A program made the position numbers and the translations under genes. The notes below the pieces were generated by a model, which did no database searches, had not been told where the DNA came from, and saw only the letters and a list, made by a program, of their open reading frames with translations. DNA of 64,000 bases, from the NCBI RefSeq assembly GCF_009827535.1, contig NZ_WTYN01000001.1:1798001-1862000 (forward strand). Reading direction: 5' to 3'. Every line of letters starts with the position of its first letter. Position 1 is the stretch's first letter. Source of the stretch: Qipengyuania oceanensis. GTDB taxonomy: Bacteria > Pseudomonadota > Alphaproteobacteria > Sphingomonadales > Sphingomonadaceae. Below, piece by piece: positions 1 through 8,140 of this stretch.

Positions 1-465
1 GATCTGGGCCAGCGCACTTGCCTCGGGGATGGCGGCACTGACCTTGTCGACCGTTGCAGTCGTCTCGGTAGTGCTGTCCGAAATCGTCTCGTTCGTCTTC
101 GCATCGGCGGGCAGGGCATCGACCATGTCCTCGATGAACTGCTGGCGCTTGACGAGGTCGGTGGCGACCGCGTCGATGTCGTTGCGATAGGCAGAGACAC
201 GCTCTTCCGCGGTGGCGACCTTCGCTTCGCGTGCGAGCAGCGAATAGCGGTCCGCCTCGGCGCGGTACTGCGACCATGCCATGCCGGCCATTGTCACGGC
301 CCAGGCCACCAAGGCCAGCACGGCGAGCGCCGCGGCCCGCTTCTGCAGCTTGGAGGAAATTTTGATGAAGCGGACCTGGCCTTGCGAGCGCATGATGAAT
401 TCGCGCTCGGGAAACCAGCGTTGCAGGCGGTCTGCGAGCCTGCCGGCTGTCAATTTGTTGAGCAA
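1..465 (-). CDS. M23-family peptidase with DUF5930-type N-terminus (partial)
   Basis: The gene runs off the left edge, so only the first 155 codons are present and the catalytic LytM/M23 domain is not visible. The N-terminus contains REFIMRSQGQVRFIKIS, which I recognise as the start of sphingomonad M23 metallopeptidases with a DUF5930 module. One membrane segment follows at about residues 44-64, then a charged stretch likely to be a periplasmic coiled coil. Such proteins are taken to be envelope-anchored peptidoglycan endopeptidases. I chose the TTG start at 465 because GAGGGG lies 5 nt upstream and no ATG is available before the conserved region. It is divergent from proA across a 260-nt gap. 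Family assignment is good; enzymatic activity cannot be judged from this fragment. Confidence 0.72.
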   Translation of the reverse strand, partial: MLNKLTAGRLADRLQRWFPEREFIMRSQGQVRFIKISSKLQKRAAALAVLALVAWAVTMAGMAWSQYRAEADRYSLLAREAKVATAEERVSAYRNDIDAVATDLVKRQQFIEDMVDALPADAKTNETISDSTTETTATVDKVSAAIPEASALAQI

Positions 466-597
466 AACGACCCCTCGTCGGTACTGTTTTATCGATCCCG
501 TGGAGGGCGAGCTACCAAGTGCCTGGTTAAAGGTCGATTGGACGGAATTGGTAAAAGGGTCGAGTCGACGGACTCCCGGGACGAGTCGAGCGTGAAC

Positions 598-638
598 ATT
601 CACATTTTTCGGTTTCGGTTGAAACGAATCATGTGAAT
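598..638. promoter_or_regulatory. 41-bp imperfect palindrome in the M23/proA divergent gap
   Basis: The 260-nt gap 466-725 has no gene. It holds a long dyad: arms ATTCACAT (598-605) and ATGTGAAT (631-638) pair perfectly. After a 2-nt mismatch, TTC (608-610) pairs with GAA (626-628), and GTTTC (612-616) pairs with GAAAC (621-625) around a GGTT loop. No T-run follows on either strand, so it does not look like a terminator. It may be an operator or an RNA hairpin for one of the two divergent genes. The function is a guess. Confidence 0.4.
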
Positions 639-725
639 CTGCGTTTAGCGCGCCGATTCTCCCGCCGCTCTATCCTTGCCGAGCCTGCGGCTGACAGCGT
701 GGCTTCTGCCTGTTAGAGACGTCGC

Positions 726-2003
726 ATGGCTGAAGCAGACCCCCAACTCGACACAGATTTCACCAAGCTCGTCGCCGACCTCGCAAAGGACGGTCGCGCG
801 GCTCAGCGCAAGCTCGCCGCGATGAGCTCCGAGCAGAAAGCGGCAGCGCTCCACGCCGCCGCAGACGAACTGCGCGCGCGCAAGACCGCGATCCTCGATG
901 CCAATGCGAAGGACGTGGCATCGGGCGAGGAGCGTGGGCTGACCGGCGCGATGCTCGACCGCTTGCGGCTCGATCCGGAGCGGCTGGAAGGCGTCGCCTC
1001 GGCCGTCGATGCCGTCGCCGACCTGCCGGACCCGGTGGGCGAGGAGATCGACCGCAACACTCAACCCAACGCCCTGGTGATGACGCGGGTTCGCATTCCG
1101 GTCGGCCTGCTCGGGATCATCTACGAAAGCCGTCCGAACGTGACTGCGGATGCAGCGGCATTGTGCGTTCGCGCGGGCAACGCCGTGCTTCTGCGCGGCG
1201 GCACCGAGGCGGTGCATTCGAACCGCGCGATCCACCAGGCGATGGTCGCCGGGCTCGAGAGCGCGGGTGTACCTGCAGCGGCAGTGCAGATCCTGCCGAC
1301 GCAGGACCGGGCAGCGGTCGGCGCGATGCTCAAGGCAGCCGGCCTGATCGACATGGTGATCCCGCGCGGCGGCAAGAGCCTGGTCGAGCGCGTCCAGAAC
1401 GAAGCGCGGGTGCCCGTGCTCGCGCACCTCGATGGCTTGTGCCACACCTATGTCCATTCGGCGGCCGATCCGGCCAAGGCCCGCGACATCGCGGTCAACG
1501 CCAAGCTGCGCCGAACGGGTATTTGCGGCGCGATGGAGACCCTGCTGATCGATGCGCAGTTCGACGGAGCGGCGGACGTCCTGGCCGCGATCGCCGACAA
1601 GGGTTGCGAACTGCGCGGCGATGGTCGTGCGCGTGCACTCGATTCCCGGGTCGCCCCGGCCAGCGAAGATGACTGGGACACCGAATATCTCGACGCGATC
1701 CTCTCTGTGAAGATCGTCGATGGTCTCGACGAAGCGATCGCCCATATCGAGGCGCACGGTTCGCACCACACCGATGTCATCGTGACCGAAGACGATGCCG
1801 CCGCGCAGCAGTTCATGGCCGAAGTCGATTCGGCCATCGTGATGCGCAACGCCTCCAGCCAGTTCGCCGATGGCGGCGAGTTCGGCCTGGGCGCCGAAAT
1901 CGGCATCGCAACGGGCCGCCTGCACGCGCGCGGCCCCGTCGCGCTGGAGGGGCTGACGACATACAAGTGGCTCGTCCATGGCGACGGCCAGACCCGCCCG
2001 TGA
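726..2003 (+). CDS. proA: Glutamate-5-semialdehyde dehydrogenase (gamma-glutamyl phosphate reductase)
   Basis: ProA reduces gamma-glutamyl phosphate to glutamate-5-semialdehyde with NADPH, the second step of proline synthesis, in the cytoplasm. The 425-aa length is normal for the family. Visible hallmarks are the N-terminal helical part, the NADPH-binding region around GLLGIIYESRPNVTADAAAL, and the active-site segment RRTGICGAME with the catalytic cysteine at residue 267. The start ATG at 726 opens the gene after the 260-nt divergent gap. nadD follows 50 nt downstream on the same strand. ProB is not in the window. Nothing looks damaged. Confidence 0.97.
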   Translation: MAEADPQLDTDFTKLVADLAKDGRAAQRKLAAMSSEQKAAALHAAADELRARKTAILDANAKDVASGEERGLTGAMLDRLRLDPERLEGVASAVDAVADLPDPVGEEIDRNTQPNALVMTRVRIPVGLLGIIYESRPNVTADAAALCVRAGNAVLLRGGTEAVHSNRAIHQAMVAGLESAGVPAAAVQILPTQDRAAVGAMLKAAGLIDMVIPRGGKSLVERVQNEARVPVLAHLDGLCHTYVHSAADPAKARDIAVNAKLRRTGICGAMETLLIDAQFDGAADVLAAIADKGCELRGDGRARALDSRVAPASEDDWDTEYLDAILSVKIVDGLDEAIAHIEAHGSHHTDVIVTEDDAAAQQFMAEVDSAIVMRNASSQFADGGEFGLGAEIGIATGRLHARGPVALEGLTTYKWLVHGDGQTRP

Positions 2004-2053
2004 CATGCGGCTTCTAGCCGCGATGGTGTCAAGGGCCTCTGCCGAGAACCGAT

Positions 2054-2710
2054 TTGGCTCGTAGGCGGGTCGGTCTTCTGGGTGGGAGCTTCAATCCTGC
2101 GCATGGCGGGCACCGGCGCATTTCGCTCTTCGCGCGCGATGCGCTGGGGCTGGACGAGGTGTGGTGGCTGGTTTCCCCGGGCAACCCGCTCAAGCCGAAG
2201 AAAGGCATGGCATCGCTGTTCGCGCGGATGAAGGCGGCGCAGAAGCGGGCGCGCCGTGCGCCGATCGTGGTGACCGCGATCGAGCGCGAGTTCGGGTCGC
2301 CCTACACCGTCGACACGCTGCGCTCGCTTGCCCGGCGCTATGCCGACACCGAGTTCGTCTGGCTGATGGGTTCGGACAACCTGTTGCAATTTCATCGCTG
2401 GAAAGACTGGCGCTGTATCGCTCGGACGATGCCGATTGCGGTCATCGCCCGGCCCGGGTATGATGCCCAGGCTGTCGCAAGCCCCGCGATGGCCTGGCTC
2501 GGTCGTTTTCGTGTACCGCTCGCCGGATTTCGGAAACGGGGCGAATGGAGTGCGCCGAGCCTGGTGATCCTGCGTTTCGATCCCGACCCCCGGTCCGCAA
2601 CGGCTATCCGCCGCGGCGATCCCGATTGGGCGGAACGATACGCTACCGGCACGGTGCGAGACCAGCTGACGCACAGGCGCATCGATCCGGACGGAGATCG
2701 TCCGGCGTGA
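2054..2710 (+). CDS. nadD: Nicotinate-nucleotide adenylyltransferase
   Basis: NadD transfers AMP from ATP to nicotinate mononucleotide, making deamido-NAD in NAD synthesis. The 218-aa protein shows the nucleotidyltransferase GGSFNPAHGGH motif near the N-terminus and the C-terminal SATAIRRGD segment, which matches the (I/S)SxTxIR signature. The only in-frame start before the GGSFNPAH motif is TTG at 2054; the nearby ATG and GTG codons are in another frame. It leads a compact group nadD-rsfS-rlmH-EnvC-ctpA, an order common in alphaproteobacteria. Confidence 0.95.
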   Translation: MARRRVGLLGGSFNPAHGGHRRISLFARDALGLDEVWWLVSPGNPLKPKKGMASLFARMKAAQKRARRAPIVVTAIEREFGSPYTVDTLRSLARRYADTEFVWLMGSDNLLQFHRWKDWRCIARTMPIAVIARPGYDAQAVASPAMAWLGRFRVPLAGFRKRGEWSAPSLVILRFDPDPRSATAIRRGDPDWAERYATGTVRDQLTHRRIDPDGDRPA

Positions 2711-2743
2711 ACCTCGCCCTGCGCCCGCCGTCAGCTTTCATCA

Positions 2744-3193
2744 ATGCAGATTGGAGTAGTGCACACGCCTATGAACCAGGCGCAAACCTCTGCGGCACCC
2801 GCCGCATCGCAAACGGCCGGACTCGCCCTGTCGAGTAACGGCAAACCGTCCGACGACGTGCTCGCCATGGTCCTGGCGCAGCTCGACGACGACCAGGCGC
2901 AGGATGTCGTGACCATCCCGCTCGAAGGCAAGTCGAGCATTGCCGACCACATGATCATCGCTTCCGGCCGGTCGACCCGGCAGGTCGCCTCGATGGCGCA
3001 GAAGCTCGCCGAAAAGATCAAGCAGGCGGGTTTCGGTCCGGTCCGGCTCGAAGGCCTGCCGGCCGCAGACTGGGTGCTGATCGACGCGGGCGACGTGGTC
3101 GTCCACCTGTTCCGTCCGGAAGTCCGCAGCTTCTACAACCTGGAACGCATGTGGGCCTTCGGAGACGCCCCGCCTGTGACCGGCAACGGCTGA
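2744..3193 (+). CDS. rsfS: Ribosomal silencing factor RsfS
   Basis: RsfS (Iojap/DUF143 family) binds ribosomal protein uL14 and blocks subunit joining when nutrients are scarce. The conserved core starts around residue 36 and includes DDVLAMVLAQLDDDQAQDVV, ADHMIIASGRSTRQV, the ADWVLIDAGDVVVHLF stretch and FYNLERMW. These are typical of the family. The first ~35 residues are Ala/Ser/Gln-rich and probably disordered. ATG at 2771 (residue 10) is an equally plausible start, giving 140 aa. The gene lies between nadD and rlmH, its usual position. Confidence 0.93.
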   Translation: MQIGVVHTPMNQAQTSAAPAASQTAGLALSSNGKPSDDVLAMVLAQLDDDQAQDVVTIPLEGKSSIADHMIIASGRSTRQVASMAQKLAEKIKQAGFGPVRLEGLPAADWVLIDAGDVVVHLFRPEVRSFYNLERMWAFGDAPPVTGNG

Positions 3194-3247
3194 ACAAATC
3201 GCGGTGCGCGGGTTCCTAAGCCGCGTGCCGGGGGCTAGAAGCGCGCC

Positions 3248-3670
3248 ATGCTGCTGCATGTGATCGCGCGCGGAAAGATCGGCCGCTCCCCCGAGGCGGA
3301 GCTCGTTGCACGATACGAAAAGCGGATCGGCTGGCCAGTCCGGCTGACCGAATTGCCCGAAACGGGCGGACGCATTCCCGAATCACAGATGCCTTCGCGC
3401 ACGGTCCTGCTCGACGAGCGCGGCGATGCGCTCGGCAGCGAGGATTTCGCCGCCAAGCTGGAGCGCTGGCGTGACGCGGGCGTGCGCGAAACCCGGTTCC
3501 TGATCGGTGCCGCCGACGGTCACTCGGACGAGGAGCGGGCGGCAGCCGACCTGCTATTCAGCTTCGGCAAGGCGACCTGGCCGCACCTGCTGGCACGCGC
3601 GATGCTGCTGGAACAGCTCTACCGGGCGACGACGATCATCGCCAACCACCCCTATCACAGGGCGGGCTAG
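3248..3670 (+). CDS. rlmH: 23S rRNA (pseudouridine-1915-N3)-methyltransferase
   Basis: RlmH is a SPOUT-class methyltransferase that modifies pseudouridine 1915 in helix 69 of 23S rRNA. The 140-aa length is close to the family norm. Diagnostic segments are LLDERGDALGSEDFA, RFLIGAADGHSDEE and the C-terminal knot region HLLARAMLLEQLYRA followed by HPYH. It sits 54 nt after rsfS and ends 3 nt before the EnvC-like gene, suggesting one transcript. Confidence 0.96.
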   Translation: MLLHVIARGKIGRSPEAELVARYEKRIGWPVRLTELPETGGRIPESQMPSRTVLLDERGDALGSEDFAAKLERWRDAGVRETRFLIGAADGHSDEERAAADLLFSFGKATWPHLLARAMLLEQLYRATTIIANHPYHRAG

Positions 3671-3673
3671 GCC

Positions 3674-4903
3674 ATGCGCGCCGCTCCGCTCGCTGCCGTG
3701 GCCGCAACCTGCGTGGTCCTTGGCGCAGCCGCATTGGCGGCCGGTCGTATCGACGCGCAGACGCCATCCCCCAGTGTGACCAGGTCCGACGCCCGAGCCG
3801 CGCTCGACCAGGCGGAAGCCGATCGGCGGGCCGCGGGCCTGCGTGCCCAGACGCTCGAGAAGCAGGCGGAGCGGGCGGAGGAGGCCGCGAAAAAGGCCGC
3901 CAGCGAACGGGCGGCGCTCGCGGCACGAATCCAGCAGGCCGAAGCCGCGATCACCGCTGCCGAAGTGCGCGTGGCATTGATCCAGGACCAGCAGGCCGCG
4001 CTCGATCTCGGCCTTGCCGAAAAGCGCCAGCCTCTCCTCCGGCTGACGGCAGCGCTCCAGCGCATGGCCCGCCGCCCGCTCGCCCTGTCCGCCCTGAAAC
4101 CGGGCAGCCTAAAGGACGCGGTCTACGTGCGTGCCATGCTCGCGACCAGTGTCCCGGAGATCCAGCGGCGGACGAGCGGCCTGCGCGCCGAGCTCGCGCG
4201 CAGCCGTAAGCTAGCCAGCGAAGCCAGCGCCGCGCTTGCGACCCTGCGCGAGACCGAAAGCACGCTCGACCAACGACGGCGGAGTCTCGCGGCGCTCGAA
4301 GCGCGCGAGAGAATGGCCAGTCGCCAGGCCGGTCTTGCCGCCCGCCGCGAACAGGAGCGCGCCTTCACCCTCGCAGAAGAAGCGCGCGACCTCGACGCGC
4401 TGGTCGGCGAATTCGACCGTGCAGGAGCCTTGCGCGCGCGCCTCGCCGCCTTGCCCGGACCGGTCCTGCGCCCCGGTAGCGGCGGCCCCGCGACGGTGCG
4501 CATGGCCTTGCCGACGCCCGATGCTCCGACGCAATCGGCGCCCTCGGGATATCGCCTGCCCGTCACCGGACGGATCGCGACCGGGTTCGGCGAGCGGTCG
4601 GGAACGAGCCTGCCCAGCACGAGCGTGAAGCTGGCACCGAGAGCCGGCGCGGTCGTCGTCGCCCCGGCAGCGGGGCGTGTCGTGTTCGCCGGCACCTACC
4701 GGGGCTATGGCAAAATCGTGATCATCGAGCACGGTGGCGGCTGGACGAGCGTGGTGACCGGTCTTGCGCGCACCGATGCCCGGGTCGGGGAGCAGGTCGT
4801 CGGCGGTTCGCCGCTGGGTCGCGCCGGGCAGGCCGATCCCGCGATCGGGCTGGAACTGCGCAAGGATGGCCGTCCGACCAATCCCCTGTCGCTCATCCGC
4901 TAG
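3674..4903 (+). CDS. EnvC-like murein hydrolase activator with degenerate M23/LytM domain
   Basis: A signal peptide at about residues 1-30 (ending near IDAQT) is followed by a long Ala/Glu/Arg-rich coiled coil (about residues 35-260) and a C-terminal LytM-like domain (about 290-409). This is the architecture of EnvC, a periplasmic activator of cell-division amidases. In the LytM domain the zinc-ligand positions appear lost: the expected H-x3-D region reads TSVKLAPRAG and the expected HxH region reads IGLELRKDG. It is therefore probably an activator and not a peptidase. It starts 3 nt after rlmH and precedes ctpA. Confidence 0.88.
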   Translation: MRAAPLAAVAATCVVLGAAALAAGRIDAQTPSPSVTRSDARAALDQAEADRRAAGLRAQTLEKQAERAEEAAKKAASERAALAARIQQAEAAITAAEVRVALIQDQQAALDLGLAEKRQPLLRLTAALQRMARRPLALSALKPGSLKDAVYVRAMLATSVPEIQRRTSGLRAELARSRKLASEASAALATLRETESTLDQRRRSLAALEARERMASRQAGLAARREQERAFTLAEEARDLDALVGEFDRAGALRARLAALPGPVLRPGSGGPATVRMALPTPDAPTQSAPSGYRLPVTGRIATGFGERSGTSLPSTSVKLAPRAGAVVVAPAAGRVVFAGTYRGYGKIVIIEHGGGWTSVVTGLARTDARVGEQVVGGSPLGRAGQADPAIGLELRKDGRPTNPLSLIR

Positions 4904-5008
4904 CTCGGCGAGGGCGTCCGTCGAGCCTTGATGGCCGTTCGCCAAAGGCAATCTGGCATTCATCCCGCCGGCGCGATAGACTGGCGGCAACAGGAAGGTC
5001 TGCACACG

Positions 5009-6346
5009 ATGAAATTCGCGAACTTGGTCCGGGCAACAGCGCTGGTGAGCGCGGTGGCGATGATTCCCGCCACGACAGCCGGTTTTGCCGCAGTCGATGG
5101 CCGGGTCGGCCCGGAATTCGCGCGTTTCTTCGCCACTTACGAGCGAATCAAGTCCAGCTATGTCGAGGAAGTCGACGACGAGAAGCTGATTCGCGGCGCC
5201 ATCGACGGCATGCTCGCCTCGCTCGATCCGCATTCGGCCTATCTCGACGGTGCAGGCTTCCAGCGGCTCGAAACGATGATCGACGGCAATTATTCGGGCC
5301 TCGGCCTGTCCGTCGTGATGGAAGACGGCGCAGTGAAGGTCGTCTCGCCTTTCCGCGGCAGTCCGGCAGAGAAGGCGGGGCTCAAGGCCGGCGACTTCAT
5401 TACGCATATCGACGGCAAGCTGGTCTACGGCGGCGACATCGACGAAGCCGTGACCCGGATGCGCGGCCCCGCCGGTTCGGCGATCAACTTGACGATCTTT
5501 CGCCCCGGCCGCGACGAGCCCTTCGATGTCCGCGTGACCCGCGGCGTGATCGAACTGGAGCCGGTCACCCATGAATTGCAGGCCGGCAACATCGGCGTGA
5601 TAACAGTGAACGAATTCTCGCGGGACGTCGGCAGCGATGTCTACACCGCCTGGGAAGCGCTCCGGAAGCAGGCGAGCGGGCGCATGAACGGGCTGGTGCT
5701 CGACCTGCGCTCCAATCCCGGCGGCGCGCTGGAAGAGGCGGTGAGCCTGTCGGACCTGTTCCTGACCAAGGGGCGGATCGTCTCGCAGCGCGGCCGCGCG
5801 CGGGGCGAAAATCTCGCTTACGATGCCGAAACCGTGTTCCGTGGCGATATCGCGGAGGGCGTGCCGCTGATCGTGCTGATCGATGCCGGTACTGCGTCCG
5901 CGTCCGAGATCGTCGCCGGGGCGCTGCAGGACCACCGCCGCGCGGTTATCATGGGCGAGCGCAGCTTCGGCAAGGGAAGCGTCCAGTCGATCCTGCCGCT
6001 CGGCAACAACGCCGCGCTCAAGCTGACTACCGCCCGTTATTACACCCCGTCGGGCCACTCGGTGCAGGAGGGCGGAATCAAGCCGGACATCGCGGTGCCG
6101 CAGCTGTCCGATCCCGATCTCGCCAAGCGGGCCAAATTCCAGATGCGCGAATCGGACCTGCGCGGCCATTTGATCAACGAGCTGGCCATGGAAGACGAGG
6201 CGATGGAGGCCGACCGGCGCGAGGATCCGCGGTTCCAGAAGACCGCGGAGCAACTCGAGAAGGAAGGCATCGACGATTTCCAGCTGCACTATGCGCTGGA
6301 GACGCTGCGCCGCACCGCGCCCCGCACCATGGCCTCGCGCAACTGA
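5009..6346 (+). CDS. ctpA: C-terminal processing protease, S41 family (CtpA-type)
   Basis: This is an exported Ser/Lys-dyad protease of the Tsp/CtpA family, acting in the periplasm on envelope proteins, often peptidoglycan hydrolases. A signal peptide covers about residues 1-28. Next come the N-terminal S41 region, a PDZ domain (about 75-160, with GLGLSVVMEDGAVKVVSP) and the catalytic core with GTASASEIVAGA and FGKGSVQSILPLG, which supply the nucleophile and the general-base lysine. I chose ATG 5009 over the upstream in-frame ATG at 4928: AGGAAGG lies about 10 nt before it and a clean signal peptide follows. The protein is 445 aa. Pairing with the EnvC-like gene just upstream fits cell-wall remodelling. 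Confidence 0.94.
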   Translation: MKFANLVRATALVSAVAMIPATTAGFAAVDGRVGPEFARFFATYERIKSSYVEEVDDEKLIRGAIDGMLASLDPHSAYLDGAGFQRLETMIDGNYSGLGLSVVMEDGAVKVVSPFRGSPAEKAGLKAGDFITHIDGKLVYGGDIDEAVTRMRGPAGSAINLTIFRPGRDEPFDVRVTRGVIELEPVTHELQAGNIGVITVNEFSRDVGSDVYTAWEALRKQASGRMNGLVLDLRSNPGGALEEAVSLSDLFLTKGRIVSQRGRARGENLAYDAETVFRGDIAEGVPLIVLIDAGTASASEIVAGALQDHRRAVIMGERSFGKGSVQSILPLGNNAALKLTTARYYTPSGHSVQEGGIKPDIAVPQLSDPDLAKRAKFQMRESDLRGHLINELAMEDEAMEADRREDPRFQKTAEQLEKEGIDDFQLHYALETLRRTAPRTMASRN

Positions 6347-6349
6347 CCG

Positions 6350-6829
6350 ATGGCGGAAGATCCCTCGGCCAGACTGGCTCGCCAGCTGGCGCTGGCAACG
6401 CCGGCCCTGCTCCTGGGCGGGGCGCTGGTTTCGCAATACGGCTTCGGTCTCTACCCGTGCGAGATGTGCATGTGGCAGCGTTACCCGCATTACGCGGCGC
6501 TCGGCTTTGCGCTGCTGGCGAATTTCGCCCAGCCCAGGCGGATGTGGACGGCGGCGGCAGCGCTGGCCATCCTCGTCTCGGGCGCGATCGGCCTGTTCCA
6601 CGCGGGCGTCGAGTATCACTGGTGGGAAGGCATCACCGGCTGCGCGCTGACTGCGGACACCACGGGGACCGACGCGCTCGAGGCAATCATGAACGCGCCG
6701 CTGGTCCGGTGCGACGCGCCGGCCTGGACGCTGTTCGGCATTTCGCTCGCGGGATGGAACTTCCTGTTCTCGACAGCGTCGGGGCTGGGTATCCTCTGGC
6801 TCCTCTCACGCAGCGCAAGGCAAGGCTGA
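6350..6829 (+). CDS. dsbB: Disulfide bond formation protein B family
   Basis: This is a 159-aa, four-helix inner-membrane protein. The motif YPCEMCMWQRYPHY after the first helix contains the CxxC pair and Arg that couple to quinone in DsbB. A second pair of cysteines lies in the later periplasmic loop (TGCALT and LVRCDAP). DsbB reoxidises DsbA and passes electrons to ubiquinone. It starts 3 nt after ctpA and is followed at once by coq7, an alphaproteobacterial arrangement that links it with ubiquinone synthesis. No DsbA is in the window. Confidence 0.92.
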   Translation: MAEDPSARLARQLALATPALLLGGALVSQYGFGLYPCEMCMWQRYPHYAALGFALLANFAQPRRMWTAAAALAILVSGAIGLFHAGVEYHWWEGITGCALTADTTGTDALEAIMNAPLVRCDAPAWTLFGISLAGWNFLFSTASGLGILWLLSRSARQG

Positions 6830-6830
6830 C

Positions 6831-7355
6831 ATGACCTACAAAACCCCTCGCGAACGCATGATCCGGGTCGACCAGGCCGGCGAATTCGGTGCGACCCGCA
6901 TCTACGAAGGCCAGCTGGCGGTCATGGGCAACCGCGGCCCGCATTCGGGCGAGATCGCCGCCATGGCGCGCCAGGAAGAAGGGCATCGCGCGCGGTTCGA
7001 CGCCCTGATGGCCGAGCGCGGCGTGCGCCCGACGATCCTGCAACCCTTCTGGTCGATCGCGGGGTATGGCCTCGGCGTCGCGACCGCGCTGATCGGGCCG
7101 GAGGCGGCGATGGCCTGCACCGCGGCGGTCGAGGAAGAGATCGACCGCCACTATTCCGAACAGCTCGACGAGCTCGAGGCCGATGGCGACGATCCCGAAC
7201 TCGCTGCGATGATCGAGGAATTCCGCGAGGACGAGCGGGAGCATCGCGATGCCGCGCTTGCCGCCGGGGCCGAGCGTGCGCCCGCATATCCCCTCCTTGC
7301 AGGCGCGATCCGCCTGGGCTGCCGCGCCGCGATCAAGCTGGCGGAGCGGATCTGA
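6831..7355 (+). CDS. coq7: Demethoxyubiquinone hydroxylase (Coq7 family)
   Basis: Coq7 is a di-iron monooxygenase that hydroxylates demethoxyubiquinone in ubiquinone synthesis. The 174-aa protein shows the ferritin-like di-iron carboxylate motifs: RVDQAGEFGATRIYEGQ, ARQEEGHRARF, EEEIDRHYSEQL and REDEREHRDAAL. These give the paired E and ExxH ligands in the correct order. It begins one nucleotide after the dsbB stop codon, so translation is probably coupled. It closes this co-directional gene run. Confidence 0.96.
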   Translation: MTYKTPRERMIRVDQAGEFGATRIYEGQLAVMGNRGPHSGEIAAMARQEEGHRARFDALMAERGVRPTILQPFWSIAGYGLGVATALIGPEAAMACTAAVEEEIDRHYSEQLDELEADGDDPELAAMIEEFREDEREHRDAALAAGAERAPAYPLLAGAIRLGCRAAIKLAERI

Positions 7356-7476
7356 CGGGCCAGGAACTGCCGACCGGTCCCGATCGCTTCCAGAGGCAAC
7401 CCGCCAGGGAAACGCTTCACTTGGCATTCACTGCAAAGCGCGCCTAACTGGGTGCGAACAGACAAAGAGACCCGAA

Positions 7477-8055
7477 ATGATCCGCAGCCTTTCCCTTCTC
7501 CCGCTCTCCGCTTTGGCGTTCGTTGCCGCGCCCGCAGCAGCCCAGGACGATGCAGGCGACAAGGTCAACATGGTGATCATTTACGGCGACGATGACTGCC
7601 CGGCCTCGACCGAAACCGAGATTACCGTTTGTGCGCGCAAGGCGGAAAGCGAACGCTACCGCATCCCCGAGACCCTGCGTTCCAGCGGCTCGCCCGCTAA
7701 CGTCGCATGGGCCGAACGGGTCGAGAAACTCGAGACGGTGGGCAGGTTCGGCACGATGTCGTGTTCCCCGGTCGGCGCCGGGGGAGTGACCGGTTGCACG
7801 CAGGAAATGATCGATGCTGCCTACGCCGATCGCGAGAACAATTCCGATGTCCGCTTCGGCCAGCTGATCGAGAACGCGCGGCAGGAACGCCTGTCGACGA
7901 TCGACGAGGATGCCGCGGAAACGCAGCGCGACGTCGAGGCGCTCGAGCGGGCCTACATGGAGAAGCTGGAGCGCGAGCGCGAGGGCCTGCTGCCTGGCGA
8001 GGAAGGCCCGGTTGCCCAGCCGGTCGACACGGCCAACACCGACGAAGCCGAATAG
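7477..8055 (+). CDS. Small secreted protein of unknown function (sphingomonad type)
   Basis: The protein is 192 aa with a clear signal peptide (about residues 1-21, cleaving after FVAAPAAAQ). The mature part has a short core with DDCPASTETEITVCARK and ERYRIPETLR, two further cysteines (TMSCSPVGAGGVTGC), and a charged, coiled-coil-like C-terminus ending in a Glu-rich tail. I recognise this as a secreted protein seen in Sphingomonadales genomes but know no function for it. I chose ATG 7477 because the longer in-frame extension lacks family character and would bury the signal peptide. Confidence 0.75.
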   Translation: MIRSLSLLPLSALAFVAAPAAAQDDAGDKVNMVIIYGDDDCPASTETEITVCARKAESERYRIPETLRSSGSPANVAWAERVEKLETVGRFGTMSCSPVGAGGVTGCTQEMIDAAYADRENNSDVRFGQLIENARQERLSTIDEDAAETQRDVEALERAYMEKLEREREGLLPGEEGPVAQPVDTANTDEAE

Positions 8056-8140
8056 GCAGATCGCCCGGCCGGAGATTACAACTCGGTAACGGCGCGCTTT
8101 CACGCTGGCGGCAATTCCGGGTGCGGGGCAGACCCCGGCC

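Noticed and set aside
645-2006. A 453-aa antisense frame opposite proA
   Set aside because: Composition is that of a shadow frame and proA is clearly the real gene.
4928-5008. Upstream in-frame ATG for ctpA
   Set aside because: It has no clear ribosome site and would place a non-signal sequence before the signal peptide.
4211-6619. An 802-aa antisense frame over the EnvC-like and ctpA genes
   Set aside because: No start signal or domain; the plus-strand genes in the same place carry strong family motifs.
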